Assembly: GCF_001507435.1 (NCBI RefSeq)
Contig: NZ_LMWH01000228.1
Span: forward strand, 124,001-188,000
Origin: Streptomyces sp. NRRL F-5122
Lineage (GTDB): Bacteria; Actinomycetota; Actinomycetes; Streptomycetales; Streptomycetaceae
DNA: 64,000 nucleotides
Reading direction: 5' to 3'
Each line of letters starts with the position of its first letter. Positions within the stretch are counted from its first letter, which is position 1. The position numbers were made by a program, and so were the translations under genes. Below the pieces are notes generated by a model, which was given only the letters and a program-made list of their open reading frames with translations, did not search any database and was not told the origin of the DNA. Below, one piece after another: positions 50,610 through 58,697 of the stretch.

Positions 50610-52178
50610 ATGAGACAACGCGCAGCCGTGCTGTGCGGCGCCGCCGTCGTGGTGGCCGGGATGCTCACCGCCGTCCCGGCCGACGCCAGCGCATCGCACA
50701 CCGCACAAGGGGCGCAGCCCACCTGGAAGAAATGCGGCACCACCAAGTACCCGACGCTCCAGTGCGCGTCCGTGACGGTGCCGCTCGACTACGCGAACCC
50801 GCGCGGACAGCAGATCACACTGGCGCTGTCCCGGGTCCCCCACACCGCGCAGACCTATCAGGGGCCGCTGCTGGTCAACCCGGGCGGGCCCGGCGGCAGC
50901 GGTCTGACGCTCGCCGGATACGTCGCCTCCGCGCTGCCCAAGGCGGTGGCGTCGCAGTACGACGTGATCGGCTTCGATCCGCGGGGCGTGGGCAAGAGCA
51001 AGCCCGCCCTGAACTGCAAGTCCGGGTACTTCGACCCGGTCCGCCCGGACACGGTGCCCCGCCTGCCGTCCCTGGAGAGGGCCAACCTCTCCCGCGTCGC
51101 CTCGTTCGCCAAGGCGTGCGCCGCCAAGTACGCGGGCGTGCTGCCGTTCATCGACACGGTCAGCGCCGTGCGCGACATGGACGCGATCCGTCAGGCGCTC
51201 GGTGCCCAGCAGCTCAACTACTACAGCTACTCGTACGGCACCTACCTCGGCGCCGTCTACGCCAAGCTGTTCCCGCAGCGGGTGCGCCGTCTGGTGCTCG
51301 ACTCCATGGTCGACCCCACGGGTGTCTGGTACGAGGACAACATCCAGCAGGACTACGCCTTCAACGACCGGCACCGGGCGTTCCTCGCCTGGGTCGCCGA
51401 ACACGACGCGACGTACCGGCTCGGCACCGACCCGGCCCTGGTCGAGGCCAAGTGGTACGCGATGCGGTCGGCGCTGGCCAAGCGGCCGGCCCAGAAGACG
51501 GTGGGCGCCTCCGAACTGGAGGACACCTACATCCCCGGCGGCTACTACAACGGCCGCTGGCCCCGGCTCGCGGAGGCGTTCGCCGCGTATGCGAACAACG
51601 GGAACTCCGGCCCTCTCGTGGCGGCGTACAAGGCCCTCGGCGCGGTCGACGCCTCCGGAGACAACGGCTACAGCATCTACGCCGCGGTGCAGTGCCGTGA
51701 CGCCTCCTGGCCACGCGACTGGGCCCAGTGGCGCAAGGACAACTGGGCGGCCTACGCGAAGGCACCGTTCATGGTCTGGAGCAACGCCTGGTACAACGCA
51801 CCGTGCGCCTTCTGGCCCACGTCCTCCCTGCGGCCGGTCGACGTGTCGAACGACGCGCTGCCCCCGGCCCTGCTGTTCCAGGCGACCGACGACGCCGCCA
51901 CCCCGTACCAGGGCGGAGTGACGGTCCATCATCTGCTGCGCGGCTCGAGCCTGGTGGTGGAGGACGGCGGAGGCAATCACGGCATCTCGCTGAGCGGCAA
52001 CGCCTGCCTGGACAAGTACCTGGTGGCCTATCTGGACAAGGGCACCGTGCCGCACGGCACCGGCGACATCGACGCGGTGTGCCCGAAACTGCCCGACCCC
52101 ACACCGGCGAAGACCAAGTCGGCGTCGGTCGAGGACCGCGGCGCGACGCTGCACGGTCTGCTCGGCTCCCGCGGCTGA
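50610..52178 (+). CDS. Secreted tripeptidyl aminopeptidase (alpha/beta hydrolase)
   Basis: The protein has 522 residues. Signal peptide at about 1-28 (RAAVLCGAAVVVAGMLTAVP), then the Tap/SlpD/SlpE pattern: LLVNPGGPGGSGLTLAGYV, YDVIGFDPRGVGKSKPALNC, catalytic Ser in YYSYSYGTYLGAVYAKLF near 206, Asp in QATDDAATP near 430 and His in GGGNHGIS near 456. Releases N-terminal tripeptides outside the cell. ATG 50610 follows GGGAGG. Confidence 0.92.
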   Translation: MRQRAAVLCGAAVVVAGMLTAVPADASASHTAQGAQPTWKKCGTTKYPTLQCASVTVPLDYANPRGQQITLALSRVPHTAQTYQGPLLVNPGGPGGSGLTLAGYVASALPKAVASQYDVIGFDPRGVGKSKPALNCKSGYFDPVRPDTVPRLPSLERANLSRVASFAKACAAKYAGVLPFIDTVSAVRDMDAIRQALGAQQLNYYSYSYGTYLGAVYAKLFPQRVRRLVLDSMVDPTGVWYEDNIQQDYAFNDRHRAFLAWVAEHDATYRLGTDPALVEAKWYAMRSALAKRPAQKTVGASELEDTYIPGGYYNGRWPRLAEAFAAYANNGNSGPLVAAYKALGAVDASGDNGYSIYAAVQCRDASWPRDWAQWRKDNWAAYAKAPFMVWSNAWYNAPCAFWPTSSLRPVDVSNDALPPALLFQATDDAATPYQGGVTVHHLLRGSSLVVEDGGGNHGISLSGNACLDKYLVAYLDKGTVPHGTGDIDAVCPKLPDPTPAKTKSASVEDRGATLHGLLGSRG

Positions 52179-52233
52179 GCGACCCCTCCGGCCCGTCGGG
52201 GGCGCTGTCACACCCGTGGTCCACCATGGACCC

Positions 52234-52632
52234 ATGAGTGAGCCGACCAGGATTCCCGCCCCCGACGGGGTCGCCCCCGCCACCGCCTACACCCACGTCG
52301 TCATGGGCACGGGCCGCTTCGTCGCGATCTCCGGCCAGCTCGCGCTGGACGAGGACGGACGTCTCGTCGGCGCGGGCGACCCGGCGGCACAGGCCCGGCA
52401 GGTCTTCGAGAATCTCCGCCGCTGTCTGGCCGCCGCCGGGGCGACCTTCGACCACGTCGTCAAACTGACCTTCTTCGTCACGGACATGGCGCACATGCCG
52501 GCGATCCGCGCGGCCCGCGCCGAGCACATACCGGACGACCGACTGCCGGCCGCCTCGGCGGTGCAGGTGGCGGCGCTCGTGCGCCCGGAGTTCCTCGTGG
52601 AGATCGAGGCGTACGCGGTCGTGGGCGGATAA
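52234..52632 (+). CDS. RidA family protein (atypical)
   Basis: A 132-residue YjgF/YER057c/UK114 fold: YTHVVMGTGRFVAISGQLAL, then ARQVFENLRRCLAAAGATFD and VVKLTFFVTDMAHMPAIRAA. At the place of the catalytic Arg in PARSTVEV-type motifs this protein has PAASAVQV, so enamine/imine deaminase activity is doubtful. Confidence 0.88.
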   Translation: MSEPTRIPAPDGVAPATAYTHVVMGTGRFVAISGQLALDEDGRLVGAGDPAAQARQVFENLRRCLAAAGATFDHVVKLTFFVTDMAHMPAIRAARAEHIPDDRLPAASAVQVAALVRPEFLVEIEAYAVVGG

Positions 52633-52673
52633 TCCGGAAGTCATCCCCGCCCACTCCTGCCTAAGGTTCCGCC

Positions 52674-53201
52674 ATGGACCACCGATCACCCCACATACGC
52701 CTGATGACCCTGGCCGACTGCGGCCGTGTCTCGGAGATCCGCATCCGGGGCTGGCAGAGCGCCTACCGCGGACTCATGCCGCAGCCCTACCTCGACGCAC
52801 TCAGCGTCGCCGAGGACGCCGAGCGACGTCGCGCCCGTTTCCACGGCGGTGACGCCCGCGTGGTGAACCTGGTGGCCGAGTGGGACGGCGAGATCGTCGG
52901 CTGGGCGGCACACGGCCCGTACCGCGACGGCGAAGTGCGCACCTCCGACTCCGAGTTGTACGCGATCTACATCGATCCCGCGCACGTCGGCAGCGGGATC
53001 GGACGGGCGCTGCTGGAGGAAGCGGTGCAGCAGCGCGCACCGATGCACGCACGCATGTTCCTCTGGGTCCTGGAGGAGAACGTCCGCGCCCGGCGGTTCT
53101 ACGAGCGTGCGGGGTTCCGCGCGGACGGCGCGGAGGAGCCCTTCGACGTGGACGGTGTCGCCGTGCCCGAGGTGCGGTACGTGAAGGACCTGACCTCCTG
53201 A
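52674..53201 (+). CDS. GNAT family N-acetyltransferase
   Basis: A 175-residue protein with IRLMTLADCGRVSEIRIRGW at the N-terminus, the acetyl-CoA loop YIDPAHVGSGIGRALLEEAV near 100, and FLWVLEENVRARRFYERAGF near 125. Substrate unknown. Ends 5 bp from the convergent HEAT-repeat gene. Confidence 0.9.
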   Translation: MDHRSPHIRLMTLADCGRVSEIRIRGWQSAYRGLMPQPYLDALSVAEDAERRRARFHGGDARVVNLVAEWDGEIVGWAAHGPYRDGEVRTSDSELYAIYIDPAHVGSGIGRALLEEAVQQRAPMHARMFLWVLEENVRARRFYERAGFRADGAEEPFDVDGVAVPEVRYVKDLTS

Positions 53202-53205
53202 GAGC

Positions 53206-53781
53206 TCAACGGGGCCCGGGAAGGCGCGCCAGCGCATGTACAGCCGCCTCCGCGAGCGCCGGGTGCGCGAGAGCCTCGTTGAGCACGGGCCCGGCTCGTT
53301 TGTCACCGAGCGCCCCGAGCCCCTCCACGCAGGCGAGCGCCACTCTGCGGTAGGGATCGTGCGGCCGCAGTCTGCGCTGCAACGTGGTGATCAGCGCGGG
53401 TACAGCCTCGGGGGCGCGCAGCTCGACGAGCAGGCGGACGGGGTGGAGGGCGTAGGCGACTCGGAGTTCGTTCGTGGCGAGGGCGGCCGCGGCCCGGGCG
53501 GTGCGCGGGTCACCGAGCCGGGCCAGGGCGTGGGCGGCGGAAGCACAGCGTTGCGGATCGCGGTGGTTGAGCAGCAGCACAAGCGCCTCGAACGCCCGCC
53601 GGTCCCCCGCCGTCCCCAGCCGGAAGGCCGCCGCCTCCCGCGCCCACAGGGGCCGGCCGGGCTCCGCCAGCACACCGGCCAGCTCGTCGAAATCGTCGGT
53701 CGTCAGCAGCCGCTCGCACTCCGGGGAGCCTCCGGATTCGTCCCGTAAACGCTCCGTGAGCAATCGCAACGCTTCGTTCAT
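53206..53781 (-). CDS. HEAT-repeat protein
   Basis: A 191-residue all-helical protein with four to five HEAT-like repeats (PLWAREAAAFRLGTAGDRRA, CASAAHALARLGDPRTARAA, LACVEGLGALGDKRAGPVLN, HPALAEAAVHALARLPG). Probably a protein-interaction scaffold; no enzymatic motif is visible. Confidence 0.85.
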   Translation of the reverse strand: MNEALRLLTERLRDESGGSPECERLLTTDDFDELAGVLAEPGRPLWAREAAAFRLGTAGDRRAFEALVLLLNHRDPQRCASAAHALARLGDPRTARAAAALATNELRVAYALHPVRLLVELRAPEAVPALITTLQRRLRPHDPYRRVALACVEGLGALGDKRAGPVLNEALAHPALAEAAVHALARLPGPR

Positions 53782-54169
53782 GGCGCCGAGACTAAGGGCC
53801 CGTGCGGGACCCGGGGACCTACATCACAAACCAGGGGACTGGCGCGCTCGTTACCGGCCGGTTAAGCTCAATCGAGCGAGTTACCCACTCGCACGCTTGC
53901 GGCGGCCTGGTGACGCAGCCGTCGCAAGGAGCTCCCACCCCGTAGGGCAGTGGGGCGCCGGTCGGTTCGGTACATCGAGTACCTCAGTACGACCCGGCTC
54001 CGGGACAGGGCCGGTCGGATCACCGTTCGGCGGACGTATGCACGTCCGCGGACGGCACCGGGCGTGTGCGCTCGTCAGCCCGGCAGACACCCGCAACCTC
54101 CGCGCCGTGTGCGCCCGTCGGCGTATCCCGGCCCGCCCCTCAGTCGTCACCTCATTTCTGGAGTCCGCG
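53782..54169. promoter_or_regulatory. 388-bp region upstream of the hydroxybutyryl-CoA dehydrogenase gene
   Basis: Contains TTACCGGCCGGTTAA (53851-53865), with a perfect ACCGGCCGGT core, and a second GTTACC-like half-site in GAGCGAGTTACCC nearby. This could be an operator for the TetR gene downstream. No gene supported; the leader may be about 280 nt. Confidence 0.4.
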
Positions 54170-55975
54170 ATGGCCGCTCCCCTCTCCGACACCACTCTGT
54201 CCCCGCTCAAGACCATTGCCGTCGTCGGCCTCGGCACCATGGGCACCGGCATCGCCGAAGTGCTGGCGCGGGCCGGCCGCGAGGTCGTCGGCATCGACAT
54301 CGACGAAGCCGCGGCCTCCAAGGCCGTCGCCGCCCTGGACGCCGCCACCGCCCGCGCGGTGGACCGGGGACGCCTGACCGAGCAGGAGCGCGACGACGCC
54401 CTGGCCCGTTTCCGCACCTTCACCGACCTGCAGGCCGCGGCCGACGCCGATCTCGTCATCGAGGTGGTGCCGGAGTCGTACGACATCAAACAGCAGGTCC
54501 TCCAGGCCCTCGACGGCATAGTGCGCCCGGACACCGTCCTCGCCACCGGCACCAACGCCCTCTCCGTCACCCGGCTCGCGGCCGACTCGGCCCGCCCCGA
54601 ACGGGTCCTCGGACTGCACTTCTTCAACCCGGCACCGGCCATGAAGCTGGTCGAGGTGGTCTCGTCCGTGCTGACCGCCCCCGCCGCCGTCACCGCCGTC
54701 ACCAACCTCGCCCTCGACCTGGGCAAGGAGCCCGTCGCCGTGGGCGACCGCCCCGGCTTCGTCGCCGACGGGCTGCTGTTCGGCTACCTCAACCAGGCCG
54801 CCGCCATGTACGAGGCGAAGTACGCCTCGCGCGAGGACATCGACGCCGCGATGAGACTGGGCTGCGGGCTGCCCATGGGGCCGCTCGCCCTGCTGGACCT
54901 GATCGGCATCGACACCGCCCGCACGGTCCTGGAGGCCATGTACGCCGCCTCCCACGACCGGCTGCACGCGCCCGCACCGATCCTCAAGCAGCTCAGCGAG
55001 GCGGGCCTGACCGGCCGCAAGTCGGGGCGCGGCTTCTACACCTACGAGGCGCCGGGCAGCCCGGTCGTCGTGCGGGACGCGGCCACGCCGCTGAAGGACG
55101 CCGGCCTGGTCTCCGGCCGGCCCGTCCGCTCGGTCGGCGTCGCAGGATCGGGCACCATGGCGTCCGGTATCGCCGAGGTCTTCGCCAAGGCCGGGTACGA
55201 GGTCGTCATCGCCGCCCGCACCGAGGAGAAGGCCCAGGGCGCGAAGGCCCGGATCGGCAAGTCGCTCGCGCGCTCGGTCGACAAGGGCCGCATGACGACG
55301 GAGGCGGCCGCCCAGGCGCTGGACCGGATCCGCCCGACGGGCTCCTACGACGACTTCGCCGACGTCGACCTGGCGCTGGAGGCCGTGGCCGAGGAGCTGG
55401 AGATCAAGCAGCAGCTGTTCGCCACGTTCGACAAGGTCTGCAAGCCCGGTGCCATCCTCGCCACCACCACCTCCTCGCTGCCGGTCGTCGCCTGCGCCCG
55501 GGCCACCACGCGCCCGCAGGACGTTGTCGGCATGCACTTCTTCAACCCGGCACCGGCCATGAAGCTGGTCGAGGTCGTGCGCACGGTGCTGACCGGGGAC
55601 GATGTGCACGCGACGGTCCGTGAGCTGTGCGCGTCGGTCGGGAAGCACCCCGTCGACTGCGGCGACCGCGCCGGGTTCATCGTGAACGCCCTGCTGTTCC
55701 CGTACCTCAACAACGCGGTCAAGATGGTGCAGGAGCACTACGCGTCCCTCGACGACATCGACGCGGCGATGAAGCTGGGCGGCGGCTACCCGATGGGGCC
55801 GTTCGAACTGCTCGACGTCGTCGGCCTGGACGTCTCCCTGGCCATCGAGAAGGTGCTGCACCGGGAGTTCCGCGACCCGGGCCTGGCCCCCGCACCGCTC
55901 CTGGAACACCTGGTGGCCGCGGGCTGCCTCGGCCGTAAGACCGGCCGCGGCTTCCGCGAATATGCCAAGCGCTGA
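54170..55975 (+). CDS. 3-hydroxybutyryl-CoA dehydrogenase, tandemly duplicated
   Basis: The protein has 601 residues and consists of two copies of the 3-hydroxyacyl-CoA dehydrogenase unit, 306 residues apart. Copy 1: VVGLGTMGTGIAEVL, catalytic His/Glu in LHFFNPAPAMKLVEVV. Copy 2: VAGSGTMASGIAEVF, MHFFNPAPAMKLVEVV. Copy 1 ends its second strand GIDIDE (NAD-like) and copy 2 IAARTEE (NADP-like). Copy 1 has LATGTNALSVT and VADGLLF where copy 2 keeps the usual TTSSLP and IVNALLF. Links acetoacetyl-CoA to crotonyl-CoA, feeding Ccr. Confidence 0.9.
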   Translation: MAAPLSDTTLSPLKTIAVVGLGTMGTGIAEVLARAGREVVGIDIDEAAASKAVAALDAATARAVDRGRLTEQERDDALARFRTFTDLQAAADADLVIEVVPESYDIKQQVLQALDGIVRPDTVLATGTNALSVTRLAADSARPERVLGLHFFNPAPAMKLVEVVSSVLTAPAAVTAVTNLALDLGKEPVAVGDRPGFVADGLLFGYLNQAAAMYEAKYASREDIDAAMRLGCGLPMGPLALLDLIGIDTARTVLEAMYAASHDRLHAPAPILKQLSEAGLTGRKSGRGFYTYEAPGSPVVVRDAATPLKDAGLVSGRPVRSVGVAGSGTMASGIAEVFAKAGYEVVIAARTEEKAQGAKARIGKSLARSVDKGRMTTEAAAQALDRIRPTGSYDDFADVDLALEAVAEELEIKQQLFATFDKVCKPGAILATTTSSLPVVACARATTRPQDVVGMHFFNPAPAMKLVEVVRTVLTGDDVHATVRELCASVGKHPVDCGDRAGFIVNALLFPYLNNAVKMVQEHYASLDDIDAAMKLGGGYPMGPFELLDVVGLDVSLAIEKVLHREFRDPGLAPAPLLEHLVAAGCLGRKTGRGFREYAKR

Positions 55976-56111
55976 CCGACGCGGCGGCCGGCTTCCCGGC
56001 GGCGCCGGCTGGGGCGGACTGCTCGATCCGACCGGCGACCCCCCGCCCTCCCGGGGCGGGGGTGATCCGGGACATGCGCATCATCCTGCGGACATGCAGT
56101 ACGTTCGGGTC

Positions 56112-56924
56112 ATGTCCCAGCCCGCCAAGTCCTCACGTACACCAGCCGCGACCGACCCGCCCGAGAGCGCCGCGGGCAGTCGCGCCGCCGCCCAGCGGCT
56201 CAAGATGCGCCGGGAACTGGCGGCCGCGGCGATGGAGCTGTTCGCCGCGAAAGGCTACGAAGCGACCACGGTCGACGAGATCGCGGCGGCCGCCGGGGTC
56301 GCCCGGCGCACGTTCTTCCGCCACTTCCGCTCCAAGGAAGAGGCGATCTTCCCGGACCACGACGACACCCTCGTACGGGCCGAGGCGGTGCTCAACGCAG
56401 CTCCCGCACACGAGCATCCACTGGACACCGTGTGCCGCGGCATCAAGGAAGTCATGCGGATGTACGCGGCCCAGCCGGAGATCTCGGTCCAGCGCTACAA
56501 GCTGACGCGCGAGGTGCCGACGCTGCGCGAGGCGGAGATCGCCTCGGTCGCCCGCTACGAGCGGCTCTTCACCCGCTATCTGCTCGGCCACTTCGACGAG
56601 CACGCGCACGACGACGACGCGAACGACGATCCGCTGCTCGCCGAGGTCGCCGCCTCCGCGGTCGTCACCGCGCACAACCACGTCCTGCGGCGCTGGCTCA
56701 GGGCCGGGGGACAGGGAGACGTCGAGACCCAGCTCGACCACGCCTTCGCGATCGTACGGAGGACCTTCGGCACGGGTATCGGGGCCGGGCGCGGGGCCGC
56801 GCCCCGGACCGCGCCGGCCGCCGTGACCACCCAGGGCGAGGTGCTGGTGACGGTCGCCAGGACCGACATGCCCCTCGACGAGGTCATGCGCACCATCGAA
56901 CAGGCGCTCAAGGAGCGCTCCTAG
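56112..56924 (+). CDS. TetR family transcriptional regulator
   Basis: The protein has 270 residues. Helix-turn-helix at about 45-75 (GYEATTVDEIAAAAGVARRT, FFRHFRSKEEAIF), preceded by a 25-residue disordered N-terminus. An acidic stretch (EHAHDDDANDD) lies in the ligand domain. ATG 56112 is used; ATG 56094 is an alternative. Located between the hydroxybutyryl-CoA dehydrogenase gene and ccr, so it probably controls the C4/ethylmalonyl-CoA genes. Confidence 0.88.
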   Translation: MSQPAKSSRTPAATDPPESAAGSRAAAQRLKMRRELAAAAMELFAAKGYEATTVDEIAAAAGVARRTFFRHFRSKEEAIFPDHDDTLVRAEAVLNAAPAHEHPLDTVCRGIKEVMRMYAAQPEISVQRYKLTREVPTLREAEIASVARYERLFTRYLLGHFDEHAHDDDANDDPLLAEVAASAVVTAHNHVLRRWLRAGGQGDVETQLDHAFAIVRRTFGTGIGAGRGAAPRTAPAAVTTQGEVLVTVARTDMPLDEVMRTIEQALKERS

Positions 56925-57342
56925 CCGTTCACCCGATCGGACCCATCATCGCGGGCCGGCGGCGGCACTCAGTGCCGCCGCCGGCCCGCTTCCGTTTGCG
57001 GCCGTTCCATCGGCAACTTTGATCGATCATCGCTCATTTGTTACGTAAAGATTTCATCTGAGAGCAATATCTGGCACCCAGTGCCTTGCGGGGTGACACG
57101 CCGTGCCATACGTTGTTCATGTCCGGGCGGCCGGCGTGCAGAAACCAACGCGCACGTCGGCTGTCCCCGCAAGCCCTTCTCGGACGAGCGCGCCCGGACG
57201 CCTGCGTCACAGGCACCCTCCCGCGCCACAAAGCGCTGCCAGAGCACCACTGAGCCGAACCGACGGCACCCCTCACACCAGCAGCACACCGACGTGACCC
57301 TCAGCGTCTCCCCTCAAGACGCCATTCGCCGGAGGCAACACC
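56925..57342. promoter_or_regulatory. 418-bp upstream region of ccr
   Basis: Beyond the tetR terminator this holds TTACGTAA (57041-57048) followed after 18 bp (from TTACGT) by CAATAT (57065-57070), a weak promoter candidate. GGCACCCAGTGCC (57073-57085) is an inverted repeat just past that -10. If this promoter is used, the leader is about 260 nt. No gene is supported in it. Confidence 0.4.
56951..56989 (+). terminator. Strong hairpin after tetR
   Basis: GCGGGCCGGCGGCGGCACT (56951-56969) and its exact complement (56971-56989) with one base between them; the tip forms a small loop. Isolates ccr transcription from tetR. Confidence 0.7.
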
Positions 57343-58680
57343 GTGAAGGACATCCTGGACGCGATTCAGTCGGGGACGGCCACGTCCGCCGATTTCGCCG
57401 CTCTTCCGCTCCCCGAGTCGTACCGCGCGGTCACCGTGCACAAGGACGAGACGGAGATATTCGCCGGGCTCACCACCCGCGACAAGGACCCCCGCAAGTC
57501 CCTGCACGTCGACGACGTGCCACTGCCCGAACTCGGCCCGGGCGAGGCCCTCGTGGCCGTCATGGCCTCCTCGGTCAACTACAACTCGGTGTGGACCTCG
57601 ATCTTCGAGCCGCTGTCGACCTTCGGGTTCCTCGAGCGCTACGGCAAGCTCTCCGAGCTCACCAGGCGCCACGACCTGCCGTACCACATCATCGGCTCCG
57701 ACCTCGCCGGTGTGGTCCTGCGCACCGGCCCCGGCGTCAACGCCTGGAGGCCGGGCGACGAGGTCGTCGCCCACTGCCTCTCGGTGGAGCTGGAGTCCTC
57801 CGACGGCCACAACGACACCATGCTCGACCCCGAGCAGCGCATCTGGGGCTTCGAGACCAACTTCGGCGGCCTGGCGGAGATCGCGCTCGTCAAGTCCAAC
57901 CAGCTGATGCCCAAGCCGGGCCACCTCAGCTGGGAGGAGGCCGCCGCCCCCGGCCTGGTCAACTCCACCGCCTACCGGCAGCTCGTGTCCCGCAACGGCG
58001 CCCAGATGAAGCAGGGCGACAACGTGCTGATCTGGGGCGCGAGCGGCGGACTCGGCTCGTACGCCACCCAGTTCGCGCTCGCCGGCGGCGCCAACCCCAT
58101 CTGTGTCGTCTCCTCGCCCGCCAAGGCGGAGATCTGCCGCGCGATGGGCGCCGAGGCGATCATCGACCGCACCGCCGAGGACTACAAGTTCTGGAAGGAC
58201 GAGCACACCCAGGATCCGAAGGAGTGGAAGCGCTTCGGCAAGCGCATCCGCGAACTGACCGACGGCGAGGACGTGGACATCGTCTTCGAACACCCGGGCC
58301 GCGAGACCTTCGGCGCCTCCGTGTACGTCACGCGCAAGGGCGGCACCATCGTCACCTGCGCCTCGACCTCCGGCTACAACCACGAGTACGACAACCGCTA
58401 CCTGTGGATGTCGCTGAAGCGGATCATCGGCTCGCACTTCGCCAACTACCGCGAGGCCTGGGAGGCCAACCGGCTCATCGCGAAGGGCAAGATCCACCCG
58501 ACGCTGTCGAAGGTCTACCCGCTGGAGGAGACCGGCCAGGCCGCCTACGACGTCCATCGCAACCTCCACCAGGGCAAGGTCGGTGTGCTGTGCCTCGCCC
58601 CCCAGGAGGGCCTGGGTGTGCGCGACAAGGAGAAGCGCGCCGAGCACGTCGACGCCATCAACCGGTTCCGGAACATCTGA
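57343..58680 (+). CDS. ccr: Crotonyl-CoA carboxylase/reductase
   Basis: The protein has 445 residues; the GTG start has GGAGG 8 nt upstream. An MDR-type reductase with nucleotide loop LIWGASGGLGSYATQFALAG near 230. The residues that position CO2 in the K. setae enzyme, Asn81, Phe170, Glu171 and His365, are all at the same numbers here (SVNYNSVW, IWGFETNFGG, GSHFANY). It should therefore carboxylate crotonyl-CoA to ethylmalonyl-CoA with NADPH. First gene of a five-gene operon. Confidence 0.95.
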   Translation: MKDILDAIQSGTATSADFAALPLPESYRAVTVHKDETEIFAGLTTRDKDPRKSLHVDDVPLPELGPGEALVAVMASSVNYNSVWTSIFEPLSTFGFLERYGKLSELTRRHDLPYHIIGSDLAGVVLRTGPGVNAWRPGDEVVAHCLSVELESSDGHNDTMLDPEQRIWGFETNFGGLAEIALVKSNQLMPKPGHLSWEEAAAPGLVNSTAYRQLVSRNGAQMKQGDNVLIWGASGGLGSYATQFALAGGANPICVVSSPAKAEICRAMGAEAIIDRTAEDYKFWKDEHTQDPKEWKRFGKRIRELTDGEDVDIVFEHPGRETFGASVYVTRKGGTIVTCASTSGYNHEYDNRYLWMSLKRIIGSHFANYREAWEANRLIAKGKIHPTLSKVYPLEETGQAAYDVHRNLHQGKVGVLCLAPQEGLGVRDKEKRAEHVDAINRFRNI

Positions 58681-58697
58681 GGCACCGGAGGTCATAG

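Noticed and set aside
57041..57297. Short open frames in the ccr leader
   Set aside because: No ribosome site and unconserved-looking composition; not enough to call a leader peptide.
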